NCBI RefSeq assembly: GCF_002837185.1
Contig: NZ_KZ478000.1
Location: forward strand, 53,338-117,337
Reading direction: 5' to 3'
DNA: 64,000 nucleotides
From: Pseudomonas fluorescens
GTDB taxonomy: Bacteria; Pseudomonadota; Gammaproteobacteria; Pseudomonadales; Pseudomonadaceae
Below the pieces are notes generated by a model. The model worked only from the letters and a program-made list of their open reading frames with translations, did no database searches and had not been told where the DNA came from. Position numbers and translations under genes: made by a program. This document shows, in pieces, positions 9,992-20,528 of this stretch; positions within the stretch are counted from its first letter, which is position 1, and the number at the start of each line of letters is the position of its first letter.

Positions 9992-10942
9992 TCAAATCAG
10001 TGCAACGGCCTGACCACGTGTGGGGGGTCGCCCCTGTTTTCCCCATAGCTCCTCGCGGCCGTTGATGACCGCCACCGAATGCCCAGTACGGTTGCACATG
10101 CCTATCTGACCTCGGGCAAGGTCACTCACCGACACTCGTTTCATGTGGCTTTTCAACCCAAGGCGCAGAAAGCCTTCGCCCGGGCCGTTTTCATCCTCCC
10201 CGTTATTCAGACTATAAATCGCAGCCTGATAACTGCGACCGGCCGTGCGATCGTTGTTCTCCATCTGCGCACGCTTGGCGCTGACGGCAAACAGGAACTG
10301 CGCATCCTTGAGCATGCCATTATCGGGCCCGGAGAACTTGGCGCCTCGGGTGCCCTCGGCCAATTCGCCGTCAGTCAACGTGAGCCGAAAGCCATCGCGC
10401 ATGACGACGTGGTACCCGCCATTGGTCTTGGCCACTTCCTGGAAAATATCCGTGGGGCTTTGTCCGAATCGGTACATTGCGGCCTTGATGGCCGATACCG
10501 TCACACAGTTGCCATCCGGGCCCTGGCGAAAGCCACTCCAGATATTGTCGGGCTTCGCGCCACCGCGCTTGCTCGACAAACCCGGAATGCTCGCTGCGGC
10601 ATCCGGTTTTGGCATCACCGGCTGGGGGGTTACCTGCGGAACAACAGGTGAAGGAACAGCGTCAGGAATAGTCTTTTGTTTCTTATCTGCTACCAGCGCG
10701 AGCAACTGAGTCAAAAGCGAAGTGAATAACGCCACGACTGAGTTGATCGCCTGCGCGTCGTTCTCGACAACCGCAGAACGCTGCACGATATCACCATACT
10801 TTATATCAGGCGTCGCCCTGACCGACGCGCGACCACCCTCTGCTTTAATAGTGGGTTCATTACTTGCGCTGAGTGCATCGATCGATAATGACTGCCTTAC
10901 ATCAATGACCCGTGCAATGTTATTAATTGGAAAGAGTGACAT
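9992..10942 (-). CDS. Unknown protein with a papain-like Cys/His-type C-terminal domain
   Basis: 316 residues. There is no classical signal peptide: the protein starts MSLFPINNIARVIDV, has a disordered Pro/Ala-rich stretch at about 90-130, then a compact C-terminal domain. That domain has GPDGNCVTVSAIKAAM with a Cys at about 146, and TGHSVAVINGREELWG with a His at about 288 and an Asn at about 294. This order, with the Cys at a helix start and a late His-x-Asn strand, looks like a papain-like cysteine hydrolase. That is an inference from motif shape. GGGAG lies 6 bases before the ATG at 10942. It follows the Pro-repeat gene by 88 bases on the same strand. I do not recognise the family. The signal-less, disordered N-terminus would fit a type III or similar secreted substrate. 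Confidence 0.75.
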   Translation of the reverse strand: MSLFPINNIARVIDVRQSLSIDALSASNEPTIKAEGGRASVRATPDIKYGDIVQRSAVVENDAQAINSVVALFTSLLTQLLALVADKKQKTIPDAVPSPVVPQVTPQPVMPKPDAAASIPGLSSKRGGAKPDNIWSGFRQGPDGNCVTVSAIKAAMYRFGQSPTDIFQEVAKTNGGYHVVMRDGFRLTLTDGELAEGTRGAKFSGPDNGMLKDAQFLFAVSAKRAQMENNDRTAGRSYQAAIYSLNNGEDENGPGEGFLRLGLKSHMKRVSVSDLARGQIGMCNRTGHSVAVINGREELWGKQGRPPTRGQAVALI

Positions 10943-11030
10943 GGAGTTCTCCCTGCACAGGCACCTCTTCGAACTACACGTTCGAAAAAATGCCTGCACT
11001 TATAAAAAGACCGAAACGCGATGACTGCCT

Positions 11031-12404
11031 TTAAAACCTGGAACTTAGCCGATTAAAGCGCCCATGCCTGCCAGCAGATCGGTCGTCGACGGGACACGGA
11101 CTGGTCAGGTCCGGAGTGGGAGCGTCGGGCAAGGGCGTTGGCTTGGGCTGCGGTTTGGTATCCGTTGGCACATTAGGCCTTGGGAAGTTGCCCGGAAGCA
11201 CGGTTGGCTGGGGCTTGGCGTCCGGCACGGGTGGCTGAGGCTTCGCATCCGGCACGGTTGGCCGGGGCTTGGCGTCCGGCACGGTTGGCTGGGGCTTGGC
11301 GTCCGGCACGGTCGGCTGGGGCTTCGCATCCGGCACGGTTGGCCGGGGCTTGGCGTCCGGCACGGTTGGCTGGGGCTTCGCATCCGGCACGGGTGGCTGG
11401 GGCTTCGCATCCGGCACGGTTGGCCGGGGCTTGGCGTCCGGCACGGTTGGCTGGGGCTTCGCATCCGGCACGGTTGGCCGGGGCTTGTTATCCGGCACGG
11501 GTGGCTGGGGCTTGTGATCCGGCACGGGCGGCTGAGGCTTGTGATCCGGCACGGGCGGCTGAGGCTTGTGATCCGGCACGGGCGGCTGGGGCTTGTGATC
11601 CGGCACAGGTGGCTGGGGCTTGTGATCCGGCGAGACTTTTCCATCAGGGCAGTGGCAATGAGCGACTACCACATTCACGTTTACGTTTGTCCTGGGGTCG
11701 TTGTTTACGCTTATCCCGGGCGTCGGCACCGTCAGGGGGATCGGCATGGGGTGCGGTTTATTCCCTCCAGGCAGGTTGACTGAAGGATCATTGGGTTGTG
11801 GTAGCACCCGCAACCCGCCTGCGTCCGGTTTCACCAGCTCTTTGTTGGTGTCCGGCAGCACCGGCAGCTTGCCCGTATCCGGCTTGACCAACTCTTTACT
11901 GGTATCCGGTTTCACCGGCAGCTTGCCTGCATCCGGCTTGACCAACTCCTTGCTGGTGTCCGGTTTCACCGGCAACTTGCCTGCATCCGGCTTGACCAGC
12001 TCCTTGCTGGTGTCCGGTTTCACCGGCAACTTGCCTGCATCCGGCTTGACCAACTCCTTGCTGGTGTCCGGTTTCACCGGCAACTTGCCCGCATCCGGCT
12101 TGACCAGCTCTTTGCTGTTATCCGGTTCAATCGGTAATTTGCCTGAGTCGGGCTTCACCGGTGTTTTGCCCGAAAATATGTCGCGCATGGCCCTAAAGAT
12201 ACCGTCAAGCATATCGAACAACTGCCTCAGCGCGGTCTCAGGAGTGACTGCCGTATTGTCCGGGCGCAATGACGTCAGGAGAGGTGTTGTGCCAGGAGAC
12301 TGAACGGTCGGTTTGAGAATAACTTTAGTGTTCGAAACCGCTGGTTGCTCAAGAGCAGATGTATCGACTTTTACCAGTGGCGGAGTGTTAATCGACATAG
12401 ACAT
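11031..12404 (-). CDS. Low-complexity Lys/Pro repeat protein
   Basis: 457 residues counted from the ATG at 12404, which has AAGGAA 7 bases upstream. Three parts are visible. An N-terminal region of about 82 residues contains one amphipathic segment (ALRQLFDMLDGIFRAMRDIF). Then come six 18-residue repeats of the form VKPDAGKLPVKPDTSKEL, a 56-residue linker with the cysteine pair CHC, and sixteen 9-residue repeats PD(H/A)KP(Q/R)P(P/T)V. The tail ends in basic residues. There is no signal peptide and no membrane segment. Function is unknown; the repeats suggest an extended, disordered spacer or wall/surface-interacting stalk. It is probably in one unit with the Cys/His protein gene downstream. 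Confidence 0.8.
   Translation of the reverse strand: MSMSINTPPLVKVDTSALEQPAVSNTKVILKPTVQSPGTTPLLTSLRPDNTAVTPETALRQLFDMLDGIFRAMRDIFSGKTPVKPDSGKLPIEPDNSKELVKPDAGKLPVKPDTSKELVKPDAGKLPVKPDTSKELVKPDAGKLPVKPDTSKELVKPDAGKLPVKPDTSKELVKPDTGKLPVLPDTNKELVKPDAGGLRVLPQPNDPSVNLPGGNKPHPMPIPLTVPTPGISVNNDPRTNVNVNVVVAHCHCPDGKVSPDHKPQPPVPDHKPQPPVPDHKPQPPVPDHKPQPPVPDHKPQPPVPDNKPRPTVPDAKPQPTVPDAKPRPTVPDAKPQPPVPDAKPQPTVPDAKPRPTVPDAKPQPTVPDAKPQPTVPDAKPRPTVPDAKPQPPVPDAKPQPTVLPGNFPRPNVPTDTKPQPKPTPLPDAPTPDLTSPCPVDDRSAGRHGRFNRLSSRF
11199..11630 (-). repeat. Coding tandem repeat, 16 units of 27 bp
   Basis: Sixteen in-frame 27-bp units encode the nine-residue motif PDxKPxPxV (five PDHKPQPPV, one PDNKPRPTV, ten PDAKP[QR]P[PT]V). 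Neighbouring units are nearly identical at the DNA level, so copy number is likely to vary between strains by slippage or recombination. Every unit keeps frame. Confidence 0.95.
11835..12158 (-). repeat. Coding tandem repeat, 6 units of 54 bp
   Basis: Six in-frame 54-bp units encode VKPDAGKLPVKPDTSKEL and variants, followed by a partial seventh (VKPDAGGLRVLP). The middle four units encode identical peptides, a sign of recent expansion; the outer units have diverged. Confidence 0.95.
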
Positions 12405-12630
12405 ACGCACGTTCCTTTATTTCATACAACTCGACCGGTTTAGGGTCAGAGGGAGTGATAGTTTTATCGACTGAAAACAGCAGCACTGCTTCAGTCCCTC
12501 CATTCGTGGGAAGTTGAGCTATCGAGTTCCGCAAATCGCAGTTCATATAAGGAAACCAAAGCGTATTATCAGACTTTGCCCCATGGACAATTTCCGCCAA
12601 GCCTTGATTTATGGCTTTTTTAATACGCAA
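12388..12630 (-). CDS. Small unknown ORF overlapping the repeat-protein start
   Basis: 80 residues from a TTG at 12630, or shorter from a later internal codon such as the ATG at residue 29. The composition looks coding (VELYEIKERAYVYVD at the end). It ends 17 bases inside the following gene in another frame, an arrangement that would allow translational coupling. No ribosome site is seen at the TTG and the surroundings are AT-rich, so it may be the 3' end of a decayed gene. No family is recognised. Confidence 0.35.
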   Translation of the reverse strand: MRIKKAINQGLAEIVHGAKSDNTLWFPYMNCDLRNSIAQLPTNGGTEAVLLFSVDKTITPSDPKPVELYEIKERAYVYVD

Positions 12631-12725
12631 GTGTGGTCACATGCGTTAATACTCTGTAGGAATGTCACTCGTCGATAACATTCCACGTATTTACTCGCCC
12701 ATGGTTTGTGTTAACTCGCACGCGT

Positions 12726-12752
12726 AAAAAAGGCGCCTGCAGTGGCGCCTTT
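12726..12752 (-). terminator. Terminator after dusC
   Basis: Inverted repeat AAGGCGCC / GGCGCCTT with a six-base loop, followed on the minus strand by a T-run. It lies about 36 bases behind the dusC stop codon. Confidence 0.85.
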
Positions 12753-12787
12753 AGGCAAGTCAATTGTAAGAACTCGGTTGCCTGGCT

Positions 12788-13747
12788 TCAGACAGGCACC
12801 GGATGGGGCATCCTCAGCAGGCGACTGACCTGCTCCAGGCCGGTCTCGCGACGCAAGGCGGTGAACAGCTCCACCGCTTCGGGGTAGTTGCGCGTCAGCA
12901 TCGCCAGCCACTGCTTCAAGCGGCCGGGTGCCTGACGCTCGGTCAATTGCGCCACCGATTGGGTCCAGAATTCCTGGAGCATCGGCTGCATCTGTGCCCA
13001 TGTCATTTCCACCACCTCTTGCCCTGCACGCGCCGCCGCGATCTGCCGCGCCAGGTCAGGACGCGCCACCAGGCCACGGCCAAGCATGATGTGTTCGGCG
13101 CCGCTGACTTCGCGGCAACGTTTCCAATCGTCGACGCTCCAGATGTCGCCATTGGCAAACACCGGCACCTTGACCACCTCCTGCACCCGCGGGATCCACT
13201 CCCAATGGGCTGGCGGCTTGTAGCCATCGGTCTTGGTGCGCGCATGCACCACGATATGCGCGGCCCCGCCTTCGGCCAGCGCCGTAGCGCAGACCAATGC
13301 GCCATCCGGGCTGTCGAAGCCCAGGCGCATTTTGGCGGTGACCGGAATATGCGCCGGGACCGCACGACGCACGTGCTCGACGATCCGGTTGAGCAACTCA
13401 GGCTCCTTGAGCAGCACCGCACCGCCGCGGGACTTGTTGACGGTCTTGGCCGGGCAGCCGAAGTTGAGGTCGATCACCTGCGACCCCAACTCGCAGGCCA
13501 AGGCCGCGTTTTCCGCCAGGCATACCGGGTCAGACCCCAGCAATTGCACGCGTAGCGGCACGCCCGCTGCGGTATGGGCACCCTGCAGCAGTTCCGGAGC
13601 AAGCTTGTGGAAATAGGCGGGGGTGAGCAATCGGTCGTTGACGCGGATGAATTCGGTCACACACCAGTCGATACCGCCCACACGGGTCAACACGTCCCGC
13701 AGGATGTTGTCGACCAACCCCTCCATGGGCGCCAAAGCAATTTGCAT
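12788..13747 (-). CDS. dusC: tRNA-dihydrouridine(16) synthase
   Basis: FMN-dependent reduction of uridine to dihydrouridine in the tRNA D-loop. 319 residues starting MQIALAPMEGLVDNILRDVL. The family's catalytic cysteine lies in DLNFGCPAKTVNKSRGG, and the FMN phosphate motif is VFANGDIW...GAEHIMLGRG. The sequence follows E. coli DusC more closely than DusA or DusB (LLGSDPVCLAENAA, RLKQWLAML). A GTG three codons upstream is possible, but the chosen ATG matches the family start. It has its own terminator. Confidence 0.93.
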   Translation of the reverse strand: MQIALAPMEGLVDNILRDVLTRVGGIDWCVTEFIRVNDRLLTPAYFHKLAPELLQGAHTAAGVPLRVQLLGSDPVCLAENAALACELGSQVIDLNFGCPAKTVNKSRGGAVLLKEPELLNRIVEHVRRAVPAHIPVTAKMRLGFDSPDGALVCATALAEGGAAHIVVHARTKTDGYKPPAHWEWIPRVQEVVKVPVFANGDIWSVDDWKRCREVSGAEHIMLGRGLVARPDLARQIAAARAGQEVVEMTWAQMQPMLQEFWTQSVAQLTERQAPGRLKQWLAMLTRNYPEAVELFTALRRETGLEQVSRLLRMPHPVPV

Positions 13748-13802
13748 GGAAAACACTCAACAAAAATCGTGGCGCAGTTTACTGGGTTTCCCGTAACAAC
13801 CG

Positions 13803-14237
13803 TTAACCCCCTGTCAGCGCAGGCCCATATCCCTCGATGAACTCGGCGGGCATGCGCTTGGGCCTGCCGCTGGACAGCTCGATGCAAACGAAGGTGGTGT
13901 GCGCACGCAGCAAGGTGGCGCCGTCACGCGGGCGCACCAGCTGAAAGCGGCGCGTCATCTTCAGGCGCTGGTCCCAATCGACGATCCACGTGGCCAGTTG
14001 CAGCTCATCGCCTTCGTAGCCGGCCGCCAGGTAGTCGATCTCATGACGCACCACGGCCATCGCGCGGTCGAGGCGCCGATACTCGGCAAGGTCCAGCCCC
14101 AGACGCTGGGAATGGCGCCAGGCGCAACGCTCCAGCCAGGACACGTACACCGCGTTATTGGCGTGCCCCAGGCCGTCGATGTCCTCAGCGGCGACCTGCA
14201 GGTCGATGATGAACGGCGTTGCCAGATCCCAGCCCAT
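13803..14237 (-). CDS. Hot-dog fold acyl-CoA thioesterase
   Basis: 144 residues of the YbgC/4-hydroxybenzoyl-CoA thioesterase family. It has the hallmark active-site segment DIDGLGHANNAVYVSWLE near the N-terminus, where the Asp/His-Asn-Asn pattern binds CoA thioesters, and a long central strand set. The acyl substrate is unknown. It lies 39 bases after the alpha/beta hydrolase gene on the same strand, so the two may be co-transcribed. Confidence 0.88.
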   Translation of the reverse strand: MGWDLATPFIIDLQVAAEDIDGLGHANNAVYVSWLERCAWRHSQRLGLDLAEYRRLDRAMAVVRHEIDYLAAGYEGDELQLATWIVDWDQRLKMTRRFQLVRPRDGATLLRAHTTFVCIELSSGRPKRMPAEFIEGYGPALTGG

Positions 14238-14276
14238 GCCTTGCTCCAGTCGATTGATGTCGGCGGGCGCAGTGTA

Positions 14277-15110
14277 TCAGGCGGTCTGGCGCTCCTGTAC
14301 ATGACAGCTCGCCAACAGGGCGAGTACGCCTTCGATTACCCGTGGATCGGCCAGCACCTTCTGATGCCCGCCCTGCTCCAGGCGCATCAGGCGACTGTCT
14401 GGCCAGGCCTCGTGGATGGTCTGCGAGGCTTTGACCGGGACGAACGTATCGTCTTCGGCATGCACGATCAGGCCGGGAAGGTTCATCTGGTAGTGCGCGA
14501 CATCCAGGTGCTTGAGCGGCATGCCGAATGCCAGCTCCACCATCTGGATGAACGCCGAACGTGCGCGCGGCGGCAACCCCATCATGCGCGTGAAACCGCG
14601 CAGCGCATCGAGAAACCGCGACGGCGCGGCGATACTTACCAACGCCCGCGTACGCAGCCCCAACTGCACGGCCAGCATCGCGCTGGCACCGCCCATCGAG
14701 TGGCCGACCACCGCATGCAGCGGGGGCAGCTCGGCCGCTGCCTCGAGCATGGCGCGGGCGAACAGCAGCACGTGTGCTTCACGCCCTGGCGAATGACCAT
14801 GGGCCGGGCCATCCAGCGCAATCACCGAGTAGCCGCCTTCTACCAACGCCGTGATCAGGCTGGCGAATTGCGTAGGCCGGCCTTCCCAGCCGTGCATCAG
14901 CAACACCGCCGGCCCGTGCCCCCAGCGCAGCGCCGAGAGGCCGAAACGCAAGGTGATGCGCTGCGATTGCGCCAGCACCGGCAGCTCCCACGCCCGTGGC
15001 GGCAGCTCACGGGGCGTCATGAAGGTGCGCCGCATCCGGTTGGCCACCGTTTGCGGCGCGAGTCGGCCGACAGTGCCGTTGAAGCCACGCACCCAACTCA
15101 AGTCGCCCAT
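14277..15110 (-). CDS. Alpha/beta hydrolase
   Basis: 277 residues. Nucleophile elbow GHSMGGASA with its serine near residue 128, acid in HAEDDTFVP and a late histidine in GGHQKVL give a full catalytic triad; LMHGWEGRPTQF supplies the oxyanion hole. The start MGDLSWVRGF at 15110 lies 14 bases after the TetR stop codon; longer reading only overlaps the TetR gene. The tight arrangement TetR-hydrolase suggests the regulator controls the hydrolase. Substrate unknown. Confidence 0.9.
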   Translation of the reverse strand: MGDLSWVRGFNGTVGRLAPQTVANRMRRTFMTPRELPPRAWELPVLAQSQRITLRFGLSALRWGHGPAVLLMHGWEGRPTQFASLITALVEGGYSVIALDGPAHGHSPGREAHVLLFARAMLEAAAELPPLHAVVGHSMGGASAMLAVQLGLRTRALVSIAAPSRFLDALRGFTRMMGLPPRARSAFIQMVELAFGMPLKHLDVAHYQMNLPGLIVHAEDDTFVPVKASQTIHEAWPDSRLMRLEQGGHQKVLADPRVIEGVLALLASCHVQERQTA

Positions 15111-15124
15111 GTTCTGAACCCTCT

Positions 15125-15667
15125 TCAGCGGACTGCCGACTTGGCGGCGCGCAGCACACGATCGGACAGCTCTCCCGGCCCCAGGGCCCGCGCCAGCGTC
15201 AGGCCGCCGACCATCAGCGCCATGTCGGCCAGGGCCTTGTCGGTATCTTCCGGGGTGGCCGCCAGCTGGGCCGCCATCAGCTCGCAATGTTCGCTCAGTG
15301 CCTGGCGGAACGCGTCCGGCAAACGGCCCATTTCGCCAACCGTCGCAGGTAGCGGGCACGCCTGGCCGGTGGAGTCCCGGTGTTTGCGCGACAAGTAAAA
15401 CGCCGCCACCAGGCTTCGACGTTCTTCGCCGGTCAGTTGCGTGTCCAGGTCTTCTATCGCCGCACGGCGCTTGGCCAGCAACTGAGTGAAGGCCTCCAGC
15501 ATCAACGCATCCTTGCTTTCAAAGTGCGCATAAAAACCACCGACCGTCAGCCCCGCCGCCCCCATGACTTCGCCGACACTCGGCTCGGCCGGGCCACGCT
15601 GGATCAATGCCGCGCTGGCGGCCTGCAAGATGCGTTCGCGTGTTTGCGCTTTTTTATCGCTCATCAA
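15125..15667 (-). CDS. TetR-family transcriptional regulator
   Basis: 180 residues. The N-terminal helix-turn-helix is clear (TRERILQAASAALIQRGP, VGEVMGAAGLTVGGFYAHFE, SKDALMLEAF), followed by an alpha-helical ligand domain. It is the first gene of a three-gene minus-strand run with the hydrolase and thioesterase. TetR proteins are usually autorepressors of such small operons; the ligand is unknown. Confidence 0.93.
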   Translation of the reverse strand: MMSDKKAQTRERILQAASAALIQRGPAEPSVGEVMGAAGLTVGGFYAHFESKDALMLEAFTQLLAKRRAAIEDLDTQLTGEERRSLVAAFYLSRKHRDSTGQACPLPATVGEMGRLPDAFRQALSEHCELMAAQLAATPEDTDKALADMALMVGGLTLARALGPGELSDRVLRAAKSAVR

Positions 15668-15789
15668 AGCCTCCGTCTCTCATGGGTTGAATATTATTAC
15701 CATAATAATATTGCGCAAGCGACAAGCGCGACCATTGGTCAGAACAGAGAAAGGAAGTGGGGAAAGAATTGGCCAAACGCCAGACAAAC

Positions 15790-15840
15790 AAAAGGGCCAT
15801 TCAATAATTGAATGACCCTTAAAAATCCCGCAGAGCGGGT
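15790..15840 (-). terminator. Double hairpin terminator behind the tRNA array
   Basis: Two stem-loops lie directly after the last tRNA-Glu on the minus strand. CCCGCTCTGCGGG is followed by TTTTT, and then comes a longer imperfect hairpin with arms AAGGGTCATTCAA / TTGAATGGCCCTT ending in TTTTG. Together they should terminate the tRNA transcript. Confidence 0.8.
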
Positions 15841-15845
15841 AATCG

Positions 15846-15921
15846 TGGCGTCCCCTAGGGGACTCGAACCCCTGTTACCGCCGTGAAAGGGCGGTGTCCT
15901 AGGCCACTAGACGAAGGGGAC
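15846..15921 (-). tRNA. tRNA-Glu (anticodon TTC), copy 1
   Basis: 76-base cloverleaf. The acceptor stem GTCCCCT pairs with AGGGGAC, the anticodon loop is CTTTCAC, the T-arm contains GGTTCGAGTCC, and the CCA end is encoded. It is identical to the copy at 16126-16201. Confidence 0.98.
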
Positions 15922-16000
15922 ACAAACCTTCTGTACAGCTGATCAGAACTGAGAACTGATCAATTCAAGGGCGGTGTGGCCAGACCTTGAACCTGTAAAT

Positions 16001-16076
<76 letters not shown>

Positions 16077-16125
16077 GATTTTTCGCCTGGCGGCGCAGCA
16101 GACCTTTCGAGCTGCTTGTTGAAAC

Positions 16126-16201
16126 TGGCGTCCCCTAGGGGACTCGAACCCCTGTTACCGCCGTGAAAGGGCGGTGTCCTAGGCCACTAGACGAAGGGGA
16201 C
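16126..16201 (-). tRNA. tRNA-Glu (anticodon TTC), copy 2
   Basis: Same sequence as the copy at 15846-15921, including the encoded CCA. The flanking spacer is also duplicated with small changes, showing that an Ala-Glu pair was copied as a unit. Confidence 0.98.
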
Positions 16202-16279
16202 AAAACCTTCTGTACAGCTGATCGGCGCTGAGTGCCGATCGATTCAAGGACGGTGTGGCCAGACCTTGAACCTGTAAAT

Positions 16280-16355
<76 letters not shown>

Positions 16356-16458
16356 TCATCGGTGAGGACGGGGCGAATCTTAATGGCGGTTTCGAAACGT
16401 GTCAAATTTATTTTCAACAATTTTCAAAATTTTTTGCCGGGATAACAATCACTTACCG

Positions 16459-16486
16459 ACGAAACCCCGGAAAACCGGGGTTTCGT
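16459..16486. terminator. Hairpin between gltX and the tRNA array
   Basis: Perfect 12-bp inverted repeat ACGAAACCCCGG / CCGGGGTTTCGT with a four-base loop, 17 bases behind the gltX stop codon. No T-run follows on either strand, so it may be a processing or pausing hairpin and not a full terminator. Confidence 0.55.
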
Positions 16487-16502
16487 CCTTACAACCGTCT
16501 GC

Positions 16503-17984
16503 TTAAGCGATGGCGCCCAGCAGCTTTTCCCACTCTTTGTTTTCTTTCTTCGAAACACCACCAAGCAAATCAAGGGCTTGGCGCAGACGGAAACGCGTGA
16601 GGTCCGGGCCGAGGATTTCCATCGCGTCGAGCACCGACACCGAACTGGCCTGCCCGGTAATCGCGGCAAACATCAATGGCATGGCATCACGCAACTTCAG
16701 TTCCAGGGACTCGACCACCGCCTGGATCGTCGCGGTGATCGCATCCTTCTCCCATTGGCGCAGGCTTTCGAGCTTCCACAGGATCAACTGCATCAACTGA
16801 CGCACTTGGTCACCCGAGAGCTTTTTCGATTCAAACAGCTTGGCATCCGGGTTTACGCCACCGGCGAAGAAAAAGCTGGCCAGCGGTGCGACCTGGCTGA
16901 ACGTTTCCACCCTGCCCTGCACCAGCGGCGCGATCTTCATCATGTACTCAGGGTTCAACGCCCACTGCTGCACACGGCTGGCGAACTCGTGCACCGGCAG
17001 GTCGCGCAGCCACTGACCGTTGAGCCACGACAGCTTCTCGATATCGAAAATCGGCCCGCCCAGGGAGACGCGGGACAGGTCGAAGTGATCGACCATTTCC
17101 TGCAGCGAGAACTTCTCGCGCTCGTCCGGCATCGACCAGCCCATGCGGCCCAGGTAATTGAGCATGGCTTCGGGCATGAAGCCCATGCGCTCGTAGAAGG
17201 TCACCGACGTCGGGTTCTTGCGCTTGGACAGTTTGCTCTTGTCCGGGTTACGCAACAGCGGCATGTAGCACAGCTGCGGCTGTTCCCAGCCGAAGTATTC
17301 GTAGAGCAGGATCAGCTTGGGCGCCGACGGCAGCCATTCTTCGCCGCGCAGCACGTGGGTGATGCCCATCAGGTGGTCGTCGACCACGTTGGCCAGGAAG
17401 TACGTCGGCAGGCCGTCGGTCTTCATCAGTACCTGCATGTCCATGCGGTCCCACGGAATCTCGACATCACCGCGCAGCATGTCCGGCACTACGCACACGC
17501 CTTCGCTCGGCACTTTCATGCGAATCACATGGGGCTCGCCGGCGGCCAGGCGCGCGGCCACTTCTTCGGGAGGCAACAGCAACGCGCGGCCATCATAGCG
17601 CGGGGTTTCGCCACGGGCCTGTTGCTCGGCGCGCATCTGGTCGAGTTCTTCAGCGGTGCAGAAGCATGGGAACGCATGGCCCATGTCCACCAGTTGCTGG
17701 GTGTACTGCTTATAGATGTCGCTGCGCTCGCTCTGGCGATACGGGCCGTGGGGGCCGCCGACATCCGGGCCTTCCGCCCAGGTGATGCCCAGCCAGCGCA
17801 GGGCATCGAAAATCTGCTGTTCCGACTCACGGGTCGAGCGCAGTTGATCGGTGTCTTCGATCCGCAGGATGAATTCACCGCCGTGCTGCTTGGCAAAGCA
17901 GTAGTTGAACAGGGCGATGTAAGCAGTGCCGACGTGGGGATCCCCAGTAGGCGATGGCGCAATGCGCGTGCGGACGGTGGTCAT
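16503..17984 (-). CDS. gltX: Glutamyl-tRNA synthetase
   Basis: Class I aminoacyl-tRNA synthetase charging tRNA-Glu. 493 residues, the standard length, from MTTVRTRIAPSPTGDPHVGT, where HVGT is the HIGH motif. The KMSKS equivalent is KLSKRKNP at about residue 250. Further upstream codons run into the REPIN and are not family-like. Two copies of its cognate tRNA lie just downstream on the same strand. Confidence 0.98.
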   Translation of the reverse strand: MTTVRTRIAPSPTGDPHVGTAYIALFNYCFAKQHGGEFILRIEDTDQLRSTRESEQQIFDALRWLGITWAEGPDVGGPHGPYRQSERSDIYKQYTQQLVDMGHAFPCFCTAEELDQMRAEQQARGETPRYDGRALLLPPEEVAARLAAGEPHVIRMKVPSEGVCVVPDMLRGDVEIPWDRMDMQVLMKTDGLPTYFLANVVDDHLMGITHVLRGEEWLPSAPKLILLYEYFGWEQPQLCYMPLLRNPDKSKLSKRKNPTSVTFYERMGFMPEAMLNYLGRMGWSMPDEREKFSLQEMVDHFDLSRVSLGGPIFDIEKLSWLNGQWLRDLPVHEFASRVQQWALNPEYMMKIAPLVQGRVETFSQVAPLASFFFAGGVNPDAKLFESKKLSGDQVRQLMQLILWKLESLRQWEKDAITATIQAVVESLELKLRDAMPLMFAAITGQASSVSVLDAMEILGPDLTRFRLRQALDLLGGVSKKENKEWEKLLGAIA

Positions 17985-18075
17985 GGCAGGTCTCGAATGG
18001 GCGATAAGACTGAAAATTGAAACAAGGGGCGAATGGTAACAGCCTGGGTGATTTCTGGAAAACCGCGGCGCGGCC

Positions 18076-18147
18076 ATCGGGGGCAAGCCCCCTCCCACAC
18101 TTGACTGTATTCACACATCAACAGGTGGGAGGGGGCTTGCCCCCGAT
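18076..18147. repeat. REPIN (inverted REP doublet)
   Basis: Group I REP pair with the outer ends reading ATCGGGGG inward, the same architecture as at 129-200 and 3388-3459. It fills the gap between uvrB and gltX. Confidence 0.9.
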
Positions 18148-18170
18148 AAAGCCAGTTGAATCACTACAAA

Positions 18171-20186
<2,016 letters not shown>

Positions 20187-20528
20187 AACGTACCTCGTGT
20201 AGTCACCCCAGACTCAACACCGCCAGGGACGAAATAGCTCAGCAACCCACGAATAATCATCGCAGGTTGCAGGAAAAAACCATGATAGCCGTAGTAGTGG
20301 TGACGAATGTGACGGGTTTCAAGGCAATCGTCCTACCTGCCGTCCGGGATCAATCTGCAATAAGACTAACGGTCGGCCATTAAACCGAAAAACTTGGCCG
20401 AAAAGCCATTTCCGCTGTCGCCCTCAGCCGTGATGGCCTCTATACTAGCTCCCCGTTTGTGCACCGCTCTAGTGCAACCGGCTGGAGCGCGACACGTCCC
20501 TCCCTTCCCCCATAGAGCTGCCGCAAAA
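20187..20528. promoter_or_regulatory. Divergent uvrB / aminotransferase intergenic region
   Basis: 342 bases without a credible gene. It must hold both divergent promoters. I looked for a LexA-type CTGT-N8-ACAG box near uvrB and found no good match. No repeat or RNA gene is visible. Confidence 0.4.

Noticed and set aside
11064..11783. Plus-strand frames of about 200-240 codons with GWLGLRIRHG- or GAWRPARLAG-type repeats
   Set aside because: They are the antisense reading of the 27-bp repeats of the Pro/Lys repeat gene; start sites and codon bias favour the minus-strand gene.
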